Source: CAVURS01 sp963834425 (GTDB lineage: Bacteria > Actinomycetota > Actinomycetes > Actinomycetales > CAVURS01). From it: DNA of 64,000 nt. Position numbers and translations under genes: made by a program. Of this stretch, positions 51,513 to 60,439 are shown one piece after another (position 1 is the stretch's first letter; the number at the start of each line of letters is the position of its first letter). The notes under the pieces are model-generated. The model was not told where the DNA came from and ran no database searches. It worked only from the letters and a program-made list of their open reading frames with translations. The DNA lies in contig CAWIBR010000013.1 of NCBI GenBank assembly GCA_963834425.1, positions 1,475,957 to 1,539,956 of the forward strand. The letters are read 5' to 3'.

Positions 51513-52420
51513 GCTGGAACGACGTGGGCGACTGGTGGGTCAACACCGGCCTGCCCATCCTGGGCATCGTGGTCGGGGCGGCCGTCATCCGCTGGCTGCT
51601 CAACCGAGTGATCGGCCGGCTGGTCCGCCGAGCGGTCGAGTCGAACCTCGGCGAGCGGCTGGAGAACCACCGCGCGACCAGAGTGCTCGCCGACGCCTCC
51701 GGCGCGACCAGCGAGCGCCGCCTGCAACGCACCCAGACCCTCGGCACGGTGCTGCGCAGCATCGTGACGGCGACGGTCTTCACCATCGCCTTCATCATGA
51801 TTCTCGACCTGCTCGGCATCCCCATCGCTCCGCTACTCGCCTCGGCCGGAGTCGCCGGTGTGGCCCTGGGGTTCGGCGCGCAGAGCCTGGTCAAGGACTT
51901 CCTGTCCGGCATCTTCATGCTGTTCGAGGACCAGTACGGCGTGGGCGACATCATCGACACCGGCGAGGCCATCGGCACCGTGGAGGACGTCACGTTGCGC
52001 GTGACCCGGCTCCGCGACAGCAACGGTGTGGTCTGGTACGTCCGCAACGGCGAGATCGTGCGAATCGGGAACCGCAGCCAGGGCTGGTCGACCGCGATCG
52101 TCGACCTGCCGGTCGCCTACAACGAGGACATCGAGCGGGTCCAGGACATCATCCGAGCCACGTTGCACGACCTCGACGAGGACCCCGTCTGGCGCGACCG
52201 TCTGGTCGAGATGCCGGTCGTCGCCGGGATCGAGCAGATCACCGGCACCACCATCACCGTGCGGGTCATCGCCAAATGCGTGCCCAACGAGCACCTCGGC
52301 GTCCAGCGGGAGATCCGGGAGCGGGTCAAGGCTGCCTTCGACACCAACGGCGTCAAGGTGCCGGTGACGTTCCCGCCGTACGGCGGTGGGTCGGTGCCCG
52401 CGAAGCCGCCGACCGGCTAG
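51509..52420 (+). CDS. MscS-family mechanosensitive ion channel
   Basis: 303 residues. Two N-terminal hydrophobic helices precede the pore helix, which reads GIPIAPLLASAGVAGVALGF and GAQSLVKDFLSGIF, the MscS signature. The beta domain follows (GVGDIIDTGEAIGTVEDVTL, then YVRNGEIVRIGNRSQGW) with a C-terminal alpha/beta domain. It relieves turgor on osmotic downshift. It is translationally coupled to the peptidase gene; the next gene begins only 4 bp after its stop, so all may share a transcript. Confidence 0.93.
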   Translation: MSWNDVGDWWVNTGLPILGIVVGAAVIRWLLNRVIGRLVRRAVESNLGERLENHRATRVLADASGATSERRLQRTQTLGTVLRSIVTATVFTIAFIMILDLLGIPIAPLLASAGVAGVALGFGAQSLVKDFLSGIFMLFEDQYGVGDIIDTGEAIGTVEDVTLRVTRLRDSNGVVWYVRNGEIVRIGNRSQGWSTAIVDLPVAYNEDIERVQDIIRATLHDLDEDPVWRDRLVEMPVVAGIEQITGTTITVRVIAKCVPNEHLGVQREIRERVKAAFDTNGVKVPVTFPPYGGGSVPAKPPTG

Positions 52421-52424
52421 GCCG

Positions 52425-53756
52425 ATGCCAGAGCCCGCCGGGTTCGCGTCGTACGTGGCTGCGCGTGGAGACGCCCTGCACCAGACGGCGTACCTGATGA
52501 CCGGTGATCACGCGGCGGCCGAGGAGCTTCTCGTCAGCGCTCTGGCCGCGGCATGGCCGAAGTGGTCACGTCTGGCGGGCGACCCCGAGCCGTTCGTCCA
52601 GCGTGCGCTCGCCCAAGCGGTTGCTCCGCGCTGGCAACGCGGGACGAGCCGGGAGCCAGTCGCGCACCTGGCCGTGGACGAGGAGCCGCTCGTCGACGCG
52701 CCCGGCCCCCTCGTCGATCCGGACGACGACCCGGAGCAGCGCGCGGCTGATCGCGTCATCGCCGTCTCCAGAAGGGTGGCGGCCCGGCACCGGACGCGGC
52801 AACGGGTTGGCGCCGGCGCACTCGCCGTGGTGCTCGTGATCGCCGTAGTAGGCGGGGCGAAAGCGGTTCAGCAGCAACGTCATCCGGCACCACGCGCCGC
52901 CCAGCCGGTCAAGGTCGCGGAGCAGCCCACGGCGCGCACGGTCCCGACGTACTACAACGGGGGGCGCTTGCTGGACAGCATCAAGGTCGACCTCAGCCGG
53001 ACCGGGACCACCACCCTGCCGTTCACGCCAACCCGTTGGGGGCTGGACTTCGCCTACCAGTGTCCGACCGAGATGGCCGGCACGGCGCAGTTCGAGATCC
53101 GGGTCAACGGCTTCGTCGTCCTGGGGTCGGACTGCGTCGGCTCGGACCCGGGTGGTGGCATCGGCGGCCCGCAGGTGGTGGCCCTGGACGGCTCGTCCGG
53201 CGACTACGGCGAGACCAACCCGGCCGCGCAGACCTTCTGGTCGGCCCTCGGGATCAAGCTCGGCCGGCCGACGACCGCCGTCGTCACGGTGACGCGCGCA
53301 GGCTTCGTGGCCAGCCCGCCGCCGGCGATGACCGCCGTGGTCTACCAGGACGTGCCGTTCGCCGACTATCCGCTGCCCCAGCGCCCGGCGCGGGTGAGGC
53401 CACCGTTCGACCTGTTGACGCCGCTGAACCGGGCCGAGCGCATCACCCTCCCCGACGATGCGGTCAACGGCACCTGGACCGCGCGGCTGCCCTATCGCAA
53501 GGACCTGGTGGTCGACGGCTCGGTCTCCGGGCCGGGACAGATCGAGATCAGGGTCGACGGCCTGCTGGTCGGTGGATTCGACTCCTACGACTACAACAGC
53601 GGCGAGGGCTTCACCCGCACGGTCGGGCCACCGCTGCTGACTCTCCCCCACGGCCGGACGTTCCCCAAGGTGGGACAGACCATCACGCTGACGATCAGCG
53701 TGCAGCACTTCACCGGCCCCGACTGGGCGCTCCAGCTCGGCGAGTCCACGTCATGA
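52425..53756 (+). CDS. Membrane-tethered half-sigma factor: SigE region 2 fused to a TM helix and exported domain
   Basis: One uninterrupted frame of 443 residues. Residues 6-72 (FASYVAARGDALHQTAYLMTG, EPFVQRALAQAVAPRWQRG) align along their length with region 2 of the SigE factor encoded 70 bp downstream, but region 4 is absent. An acidic linker (85-105) leads to DRVIAVSRRVAARHRTRQ and a transmembrane helix at about 128-148. The exported part (149-443) contains two beta-rich modules and a Cys pair (FAYQCP...GSDCVG), and is paralogous to the exported part of the protein at 54313. It follows mscS by 4 bp. The arrangement suggests an ancestral sigma/partner pair fused by loss of region 4. Whether it binds RNA polymerase or only sequesters something is unknown. 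Confidence 0.82.
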   Translation: MPEPAGFASYVAARGDALHQTAYLMTGDHAAAEELLVSALAAAWPKWSRLAGDPEPFVQRALAQAVAPRWQRGTSREPVAHLAVDEEPLVDAPGPLVDPDDDPEQRAADRVIAVSRRVAARHRTRQRVGAGALAVVLVIAVVGGAKAVQQQRHPAPRAAQPVKVAEQPTARTVPTYYNGGRLLDSIKVDLSRTGTTTLPFTPTRWGLDFAYQCPTEMAGTAQFEIRVNGFVVLGSDCVGSDPGGGIGGPQVVALDGSSGDYGETNPAAQTFWSALGIKLGRPTTAVVTVTRAGFVASPPPAMTAVVYQDVPFADYPLPQRPARVRPPFDLLTPLNRAERITLPDDAVNGTWTARLPYRKDLVVDGSVSGPGQIEIRVDGLLVGGFDSYDYNSGEGFTRTVGPPLLTLPHGRTFPKVGQTITLTISVQHFTGPDWALQLGESTS

Positions 53757-53822
53757 CGGGGCAACCTTTGCCGGGCGCCATCGGGTCGTAGCAGTGAGCA
53801 CGGCACCAGTCAGGGGGCACAC

Positions 53823-54329
53823 ATGGAGGAGCCGCGGGGCTTCGAGTCGTTCGTGGCGGCGCGCGGCAACGCGCTGCACCGCACGGCGTTCCTGCTGACC
53901 CACGACCATGCCCTGGCCGAGGACCTGGTGCAGACGGCGCTCGCCAAGTCCTGGACGGCGTGGCGGCGGATCGAGGGCGAACCCGAGCCCTACGTGCGCA
54001 AGGTGATGCTCAACACGTACTCGTCGTGGTGGCAGCGCAAGTGGCGCGGCGAGCAACCGACCGAACGGCTGCCCGAACGACCCGCCGAGCATTCAGCCGA
54101 TTCGACTGACGACCGCGACGCCCTGGTGCGGGCGTTGGCGGCGCTCCCCCACCGGCAGCGCGCGGTGATCGTGCTCCGGTTCGTCGAGGACCTCACCGAG
54201 CGGCAGGCCGCCGAACAGCTCGGCGTATCCGTCGGCACCGTCAAGAGCCAGACGGCCAAGGCCCTGGCCAAGCTGCGCGTCGACCCGCAGCTCACCCCCG
54301 AAGGAGCCGCAGATGTCCATTTCGCTTGA
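53823..54329 (+). CDS. SigE-family RNA polymerase sigma factor
   Basis: Intact 168-residue ECF-type factor. Region 2 is FESFVAARGNALHRTAFLLTH, DHALAEDLVQTALAKSWTAW. Region 4 is ALAALPHRQRAVIVLRFVED, LTERQAAEQLGVSVGTVKSQ with a recognisable helix-turn-helix. The ATG at 53823 follows a G-rich ribosome binding site (CAGGGGG). Its last 17 bp overlap the start of the membrane partner gene at 54313, the usual layout for a sigma factor and its regulator. Confidence 0.92.
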   Translation: MEEPRGFESFVAARGNALHRTAFLLTHDHALAEDLVQTALAKSWTAWRRIEGEPEPYVRKVMLNTYSSWWQRKWRGEQPTERLPERPAEHSADSTDDRDALVRALAALPHRQRAVIVLRFVEDLTERQAAEQLGVSVGTVKSQTAKALAKLRVDPQLTPEGAADVHFA

Positions 54330-55336
54330 CCAGCTCCGCTCGGCGCTGACCGAGCACGCCGACGCGACCGGCCCCACCGTGCCCGACCGGCTCGGCGGCG
54401 TACGCCGGCTGGTCGCTGCGCGCCGGCGGCGCCGCGCGGCCGTCACGACGGGAGCGCTCGTCGTCGTGCTCGTGGCTACGGCCGGCGTCGGACTCCGGGC
54501 CCGCCGATCGGCGACGCCCACTCCGCCCGCGGCCAACCCCAACCCGGTGGTGAACGGACTGCCCGAGTACGACGCGGGTGGCCGCCAGATCGGCTCGGCC
54601 GAGGTCGCGGTCCGGCTCGGCACGACCCAGCTCTTCGTGGCGACCCCAACGTCGTACGACCTGCAGTTCACCGCTACCTGCACGAGTGCCGGAGAAGGGA
54701 CGACGTACGTCGTGGTCGTCAACGGTCACAGCGGTCTGGGCAGCAGCTGCGGAGCCGACGACATCACCTCCAACGGGAGCGGGCTCGTCGGACAGGCCGA
54801 GACATGGGCGCCTCTGGGCATCCACGTGGGGCAACCGGTCCGGATCGGGGTGCGAGTCACCCATCGCGACCCCTCGGCCCGGGCCGACGGGACGATCAGT
54901 GTCGCGCTCTACCAACGGGTTCCACGCTCCACCTACCCGTACCCGAAGCCCCCTGCGCACGTCCAGCCGCCCACCATCATCGCCTACCCACTCACCGAGC
55001 CGATCGACGTGCAGCTCGGCGAGCCCGGACCCAGACCCATCCCCCGGCCAACGGCGGCACGACGATCAGCCACGCCGTACGCCAACGACCTGGCGCTCTC
55101 GGGCACCTTCTCGGCTCCCGGGACTGATGCGGGTCCTGGTCGACGGCAGGCTGATCGGCGGCTACGAGAGCTGGGACTACACGCCGGAGAGCTGGACCGT
55201 CGGCCTCGACCCGGCCACCCTCCAGGACGTCGGCGTGCATCCACGCGCGGGTGAGTCCATCACCTTCACGATCGAGTTCAGTGGCTTCGCCCAACCCGAC
55301 TGGAAGGTGGAGCTCGGCCACGATCCGAGCGGCTGA
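54313..55336 (+). CDS. Membrane partner of the SigE factor with exported domain, frameshifted near the 3' end
   Basis: About 340 residues. A short cytoplasmic part (MSISLDQLRSALTEHADATG, DRLGGVRRLVAARRRRR) leads to a transmembrane helix at 42-61. The exported region matches the fusion protein upstream block by block: LGTTQLFVATPTSYDLQFTATC against TTLPFTPTRWGLDFAYQC; LGSSC against LGSDC; LGIHVGQPVRIGVRV against LGIKLGRPTTAVVTV; VDGRLIGGYESWDY against VDGLLVGGFDSYDY; and a final FAQPDWKVELG against FTGPDWALQLG. Shifts near 55045 and 55130 break the frame between PIDVQL and the last 65 residues. Probably an anti-sigma or sensor protein. Confidence 0.78.
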
Positions 55337-55390
55337 GCCCGACCGCGTCAGCCGTCGCGGATGGACGTCCGCGACCGGACACTGGCGGGG

Positions 55391-56905
55391 ATGAGCGAGC
55401 AACTGCACGATCCGGACCGGCTGGCCCTGGTCACCGGTGCGACCGGCTACATCGGCGGGCGGCTGGTGCCCGAGCTGCTGGCCGCGGGGTTCCGGGTCCG
55501 GTGCCTGGCCCGCTCGCCGCAAAAGCTGCGCGACCAGCCCTGGCACGCGCGGGTCGAGGTCGTCCAGGGCGACGCCTCGTCGGTCGAGGACGTGACCAAG
55601 GCCGCCGACGGCGCGGACGTGGCGTACTACCTGGTGCACAGCCTCGGCACCGGCAAGCAGTTCGAACGACGCGACCGGGCCACGGCCAGGGCCTTCGCCC
55701 ACGGCAGCCGGGCGGCCGGGGTGCGCCGGATCGTCTATCTGGGCGGGCTCTACCCCGAGGGGGAAGACCTCTCGCCGCACTTGGACTCGCGGCGCGAGGT
55801 CGGCGAGATCCTGTTGGACTCGGGGCAGCCGACGGCCGTCCTGCGGGCCGCGATGATCATCGGCTCGGGTTCCGCATCGTTCGAGATGCTGCGCTACATC
55901 ACCGAGCGGCTGCCCGTCATGATCACCCCGCGCTGGGTGCGCACCCGGATCCAGCCGATCGCCGTGCGCGACGTCCTGCGCTACCTCGTGCTGGCCGCCG
56001 ACCTGCCGCCGGAGGTGAGCCGAGGCTTCGACATCGGCGGCCCGGACGTCCTGACCTACCTCGAGATGATGCACCGGTACGCCGAGCTGGCCGGCCTCCC
56101 CCGGCGCCGGGTCCGACCGTTGCCGGTCCTGACGCCGTCGCTGTCCAGTCACTGGGTCAGCGTCGTGACCCCGGTGCCATCGAGCATCGCCCGCCCGCTG
56201 GTCGACAGTCTGGTCCACGAAGTCGTCGTCAAGGAGCGTGACATCGCGGCGTACATCCCTGATCCCCCAACGGGATTGATCGGTTTCGACGACAGCGTGC
56301 GGCTCGCGCTGGCCAAGGTGCAGAGCTTCGACGTCGCCACGACCTGGACCTCGGCCGCAACTCCGGGCGCTCCCAGCGACCCGCTCCCTACCGACCCCGA
56401 CTGGGCGGGCGGCTCGCTCTACGTCGACGAGCGCGAGCGCGCGGTCGATGCGTCGCCGGCGGAACTGTGGTCCGTCATCGAGGGCATCGGCGGCACGCAC
56501 GGCTGGTACTCGTGGTCGCTGGGCTGGCACGTGCGCGGCGTCCTGGACCGGATCTTCGGCGGCCCGGGGCTGCGGCGCGGACGACGTCACCCGGACACGT
56601 TGGCGGTGGGCGACGCGCTCGACTGGTGGCGGGTCGAGGAGGTGGACCGGCCGCACCTGCTCCGGCTCCGGGCCGAGATGCGCCTGCCCGGGCTGGCCTG
56701 GCTGGAGCTGGAGATCCCGCCACAGCCGGACGGCGGTCCGACGCACTTCCGGCAGCGCGCGCTCTTCCACCCCCGCGGACTGGCCGGCCAGGTCTACTGG
56801 GCGGTGATCAAGCCGTTCCACGGCATCGTCTTCGGCGGGATGCAGCGGAACATCGCCCGGGCCGCCGAGGCGCGGGCCGAGCCCGATGCCAGACTGAGTG
56901 CGTGA
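55391..56905 (+). CDS. SDR oxidoreductase fused to a DUF2867 domain
   Basis: 504 residues. The N-terminal atypical SDR domain has the nucleotide motif VTGATGYIGGRLVPELL, followed by CLARSPQKL, DVAYYLVHSLGTG and RIVYLGGLYPEGE. The C-terminal DUF2867 domain (from about residue 360: SLYVDERERAVDASPAELWS, GWYSWSLGWHVRG, HFRQRALFHPRGLAGQVYW) has a START/polyketide-cyclase-like look. This two-domain layout is widespread in actinobacteria, with no settled function. The ATG at 55391 is preferred over the upstream one because of GGCGGGG just before it. It overlaps the hemoglobin start as GTGA. Confidence 0.88.
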   Translation: MSEQLHDPDRLALVTGATGYIGGRLVPELLAAGFRVRCLARSPQKLRDQPWHARVEVVQGDASSVEDVTKAADGADVAYYLVHSLGTGKQFERRDRATARAFAHGSRAAGVRRIVYLGGLYPEGEDLSPHLDSRREVGEILLDSGQPTAVLRAAMIIGSGSASFEMLRYITERLPVMITPRWVRTRIQPIAVRDVLRYLVLAADLPPEVSRGFDIGGPDVLTYLEMMHRYAELAGLPRRRVRPLPVLTPSLSSHWVSVVTPVPSSIARPLVDSLVHEVVVKERDIAAYIPDPPTGLIGFDDSVRLALAKVQSFDVATTWTSAATPGAPSDPLPTDPDWAGGSLYVDERERAVDASPAELWSVIEGIGGTHGWYSWSLGWHVRGVLDRIFGGPGLRRGRRHPDTLAVGDALDWWRVEEVDRPHLLRLRAEMRLPGLAWLELEIPPQPDGGPTHFRQRALFHPRGLAGQVYWAVIKPFHGIVFGGMQRNIARAAEARAEPDARLSA

Positions 56906-57300
56906 CCTCCGCCCCCACGTTCTACGACGAGGTCGGCGGCCACGAGACGTTCGCGCTGCTCGTGCACCGCTTCTATCAGGGCGTGGCCGAGGATCCGGAG
57001 CTCCGGGCGCTCTATCCCGAGCCGGATCTCGGGCCGGCCGAGGACCGCTTCCGGATGTTCTTGGAGCAGTACTGGGGCGGACCCACGACCTACTCCGACC
57101 AGCGCGGCCACCCGCGGCTGCGGATGCGGCACGCGCCGTTCCTGGTCACGCCGACCCAACGGGACCGCTGGTTGCGACACATGCGGGTCGCCGTCGACGA
57201 GGCGGTCAGCGAGGGGCGCCTGGACGAGGCCCACGAGCTGGTCCTGTGGGACTACCTCGAGCGAGCCGCCCACTCCATGGTCAACTCCTTCGAGGAGTAG
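56902..57300 (+). CDS. Group II truncated hemoglobin (GlbO-like)
   Basis: 132 residues from a GTG start that overlaps the preceding stop. YDEVGGHETFALLVHRFYQGV has the B-helix Tyr. DRFRMFLEQYWGGPTTYSDQRG and LRMRHAPFLVT include the proximal His in the F region. RDRWLRHM supplies the Trp at the G8 position that marks group II. Such proteins bind oxygen or nitric oxide and are linked to redox defence. The partner SDR-DUF2867 gene may be cotranscribed. Confidence 0.94.
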   Translation: MTSAPTFYDEVGGHETFALLVHRFYQGVAEDPELRALYPEPDLGPAEDRFRMFLEQYWGGPTTYSDQRGHPRLRMRHAPFLVTPTQRDRWLRHMRVAVDEAVSEGRLDEAHELVLWDYLERAAHSMVNSFEE

Positions 57301-57322
57301 CTCGGCGCCGGGGCACAGCCCA

Positions 57323-58797
57323 TCACCTCACGCAGTGTCGGGCAGGGTGAAGTGTCTCGTGTTGCGGATGGGTGTTCGGTGTGGGGTCGAGCCAGGCGGG
57401 TGGTCGCCAGTGCGGTAGCCCGTTCAACATCACGCATTGCCAGCCGCGTTTGGCGTGTTCTCGGTGGTGGTAGCCACACAGGAGGGTGAGGTTGTCGATG
57501 TCGGTGGGGCCGCCGTTGGCCCAGTCGGTGATGTGGTGCCGTTGGCAGTGTGATGGGGGCCGGTCACAGCCGGGGAAGGAACAGCCGCGGTCTCGCGCGG
57601 CGAGGGCGACGGTTTGGCCGGGGGTGGCGATCCGGGAGGTGCGGCCGAGGTAGAGCGGGACGCCCTTGCTGTTCTCGATCAGCACGTACAGCTGGCGTCT
57701 GGTCGCAGAGCGCGGAGGGCGTCGCCGACCGGGAGCAGGGTGCCGTGCTCGGAGACGGCGAGGCCGTGCCGGTCGCGGAGCTGGGTGTCTTTGATGTGCC
57801 AGACGGTCGCGGCCGGGGTGCCGCCGCAGGCCGGTAGGTCGCCGGAGTTGAGGATGGCTTTGAGGACGTCACCGAACGCGTCGTGCATCCGCACGTCGTG
57901 CGGGCGGTCGTCGCGGCTGCCCGGCATCTCCACCACGCCACCATCGCTCGGCCCGGCTTCGGACTCCTCGCTGGGCTGGTCCGGCTGCTCGGCCCATCCG
58001 CGCTCGGTCGCGTCGCGGTGGTGGCGGGCACGGCGGGGGCGGGTTTGGACCAGGCGTCCAGCACGACCCGGGCGGCTTCACCGGTTTCCTGGTTCAGGTC
58101 GGCCTGCAGGGTGTACCCGGCCTGCCCGCGTTTCTTCCACAACCGCAGCCCGCGATGCTTGTGCGGCGTGGGCGACCTCGCGCAGGGTCCCGTCGGGGTC
58201 GGCCCGGACCATCACCTCCCGGGCCAGCACCTCCAGGTCGGCCGGGGTGACCTTGGCCGCGGCGGTGGCCATCTCGGCCTCCACCACCAGTCCCGAGTCC
58301 TGCCCGGACCGGGCCGGGCAGCTTGCCCAGGGTGTCCAGCACGATCCGGGCATGCTCCCCGGACACCTCACCCGCGCTGATGCCCGGCCGCCAGGCTCGG
58401 ACACGCCGCCGGGAGGACCTCCCCGGTGAACGCCACCTGCCGGGGTGATCGCGTGGGCCAGGTCGACCCGCCGCTTGGCCTCACCACCGGACAGCCGCAG
58501 CTGCTCCCGCAGGAAGGTCGCCGTCGAGGGCCGGGCGTAGCGGGCCGGCTCGTCGCCGACCTCGACCGCGGCCACATAGCGGGAGTCGAAGACCGCCAGC
58601 CGCCGGCGCAGCAGCTCCAGGTTCCGGGCCGCCGCATGCAGCCCGGTCGAGGGCGAGTCCAGGCGGACCAGGGCGTCCAGGTCGTGGTCGTTGAGCGCGG
58701 CCACACCTCGGGCGAGCAGCGCGAGGACAGCATCGACGTCGGTGTCGCCGGTGGACTCCAGCCCCGTGTCGTCGGGGTGAACGCTGCCCTCGTTCAT
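57323..58797 (-). pseudogene. Second DUF222/HNH endonuclease-domain gene, broken by about six frameshifts
   Basis: The reassembled product has about 485 residues. It starts MNEGSVHPDDTGLESTGD. The DUF222 region has NLELLRRRLAVFDSRYVAAV and STATFLREQLRLSGGEAKRR. The C-terminal HNH part reads RDRGCSFPGCDRPPSHC, QRHHITDWANGGPTDIDNLT and LLCGYHHREHAKRGW, with the CxxC zinc ligands that the first HNH protein lacks. Shifts fall near 58437, 58385, 58310, 58165, 58020 and 57690. Neighbouring genes on both sides are clean, so real decay is possible, but a local error patch cannot be excluded. Its promoter mirrors that of the first HNH gene. Confidence 0.72.
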
Positions 58798-58804
58798 GTG
58801 TTCG

Positions 58805-58834
58805 ATTCTAGACCTATCGTCTGACATCGGTCAA
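58805..58834 (-). promoter_or_regulatory. Promoter of the second HNH gene
   Basis: On the minus strand TTGACC (58834-58829), an 18-bp spacer and TAGAAT (58810-58805) precede the ATG at 58797 by 7 nt. The design (same -35 core, same spacer, leaderless start) matches the promoter of the first HNH gene. Confidence 0.68.
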
Positions 58835-58943
58835 CCCCGACAACCACCCGAATCCCGTTGAATAGCAACTATTTTCGGCAACTTCCGAGCGACTCTGCGT
58901 GACCGTTCTTCGAAACCGCCGAAAGGCGGCCCCGCGAGCAAGA

Positions 58944-59031
58944 CCCAGCCCCGCGCGGAACCAGCGCGCCGTACCCAGCCGTCTGGAAACCCAGCCCCGC
59001 GCGGAACCCGCGCGCCGTAGGCAGGCCGTCG
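58944..59031. repeat. Two tandem copies of a 46-bp repeat
   Basis: CCCAGCCCCGCGCGGAAC begins at 58944 and again at 58990, and the similarity extends through GCGCGCCGTA to a final CCGTC. The copies differ by a few substitutions and small gaps. They fill the 258-bp space between hisD and the second HNH gene. No reading frame was recognised there. Confidence 0.7.
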
Positions 59032-59055
59032 GAGCAGCCCCCGAGCGACGCAACG

Positions 59056-60402
59056 TCAGTCGGTCGGGAACCGGGCGCGCACGGCCGCGCCGTGAGCCGG
59101 CAGGTCCTCGGCGTCGGCCAGAGCACTGACCGCACCCGCCACTTCGGCCAGCGCAGCCTCGTCGTAGTCGACGACGTGGATGCCGCGCAGGAACGACTGC
59201 ACCGACAGCCCGCTCGAGTGCCGGGCGCAGCCACCGGTGGGCAGCACGTGGTTGGAGCCGGCGCAGTAGTCGCCGAGCGAGACCGGCGCAAAGGCGCCCA
59301 CGAAGATCGCTCCCGCGCTGCGCACCCGGGCCGCCCACTCCCGAGCATCCCGGGTCTGGATCTCCAGGTGCTCGGCGGCGTAGGCGTCGACGACGGCCAG
59401 GCCCGCCTCCAGGTCGTCGACCAGCACCACGCCGGACTGACGACCCGACAGAGCCGCGCCTACCCGCTCGACATGCTTGGTCGCCGCGACCTGACGTTCC
59501 AGCTCGGCGTCGACCTGCAGGACCAGGGACTCGCTGTCGGTGACCAGCACCGCAGCGGCGAGCGGGTCATGCTCGGCCTGGCTGATCAGATCGGCCGCGA
59601 CGTGCACCGCAGAAGCCGAGTCATCGGCCAGGATCGCGATCTCGGTCGGACCGGCCTCGGCGTCGATCCCGATCAGCCCCTTGAGTGCGCGCTTGGCCGC
59701 AGCGACGTAGATGTTGCCGGGCCCGGTGACCAGATCGACTGGGGCACAGACCAATTCGCCAACGTCAGGCCCTTCGGTCTCGCGAGCGCCGTAGGCGAAC
59801 ATCGCGATCGCCTGCGCCCCGCCGACGGCGTAGACCTCGTCCACGCCCAGCAGCGCGCAGGCGGCCAGGACAGTCGGGTTCGGCAGCCCGGCGAACTCGG
59901 TGGGATTGTCCCGTTGCGGCGGCGAGGCAACGGCCAACGACCCAACGCCGGCCTCCTGCGCCGGGACGACGTTCATCACCACGCTGCTCGGATAGACGGC
60001 CAGCCCGCCGGGCACGTAGAGCCCCACGCGCGCCACCGGCACCCATCGCTCGGTGACGCTGCCGCCGGGGACGACCTGGGTCACGGTGTCGCGCCGGCGC
60101 TGGTCGCGGTGCACCAGCCGAGCCCGCCGGATCGACTCCTCCAGCGCCGAGCGCACGACCGGGTCGAGACCGTCGAGCGCCGCGGCCAGCGCCTCGGCCG
60201 GCACCCGGAGCCGGTCCGGTCGCACCCCGTCGAACTCCAGCCCGAGCTCCCGCAGCGCGCCGGCACCGCCGGTGCGGACCCGCTCGATGATCGGCCGGAC
60301 CGCCGACAGAGCCGCCTCGACGTCGAACTCGGCCCGGGGCAGCACGGCGCGCAGGGTCACCAGGTCCAGGGTCTGCCCGCGCAGGTCGATCCGGTTCATC
60401 AC
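59056..60402 (-). CDS. hisD: Histidinol dehydrogenase
   Basis: 448 residues, full length. It oxidises L-histidinol to histidine with NAD in the last two steps of histidine synthesis. Hallmarks are YVPGGLAVYPSSVVMNVVPA, the long conserved stretch with VDLVTGPGNIYVAAAKRALKG and IDAEAGPTEIAILADDSA, and the C-terminal zinc/active-site segment NHVLPTGGCARHSSGLSV. A GTG at 60402 lies 7 nt after TAGACT and is preferred to the ATG at 60399. No other his gene is in the window; dnaE is nearby, as in other actinobacteria. Confidence 0.97.
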   Translation of the reverse strand: MMNRIDLRGQTLDLVTLRAVLPRAEFDVEAALSAVRPIIERVRTGGAGALRELGLEFDGVRPDRLRVPAEALAAALDGLDPVVRSALEESIRRARLVHRDQRRRDTVTQVVPGGSVTERWVPVARVGLYVPGGLAVYPSSVVMNVVPAQEAGVGSLAVASPPQRDNPTEFAGLPNPTVLAACALLGVDEVYAVGGAQAIAMFAYGARETEGPDVGELVCAPVDLVTGPGNIYVAAAKRALKGLIGIDAEAGPTEIAILADDSASAVHVAADLISQAEHDPLAAAVLVTDSESLVLQVDAELERQVAATKHVERVGAALSGRQSGVVLVDDLEAGLAVVDAYAAEHLEIQTRDAREWAARVRSAGAIFVGAFAPVSLGDYCAGSNHVLPTGGCARHSSGLSVQSFLRGIHVVDYDEAALAEVAGAVSALADAEDLPAHGAAVRARFPTD

Positions 60403-60439
60403 GACGGCAAGTCTAGGTCGGCCGCCCTAGTCTGGGCCG
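60403..60439. promoter_or_regulatory. Divergent leaderless promoters for hisD and the Lon-N gene
   Basis: TAGACT (minus strand, 60415-60410) is 7 nt before the hisD GTG. TAGTCT (plus strand, 60428-60433) is 6 nt before the Lon-N GTG. The gap is 37 bp. Confidence 0.68.

Noticed and set aside
49049..52420. A 1123-codon frame covering amidase antisense, the peptidase and MscS
   Set aside because: The first part is antisense to the amidase gene and the fusion to MscS arises from a one-base error in the peptidase; real starts are at 49412 and 51509.
58916..58929. CCGCC-GAAA-GGCGG hairpin as a terminator
   Set aside because: The stem is only 5 bp, has no U-tract and is about 130 bp beyond the hisD stop, so no role can be assigned.
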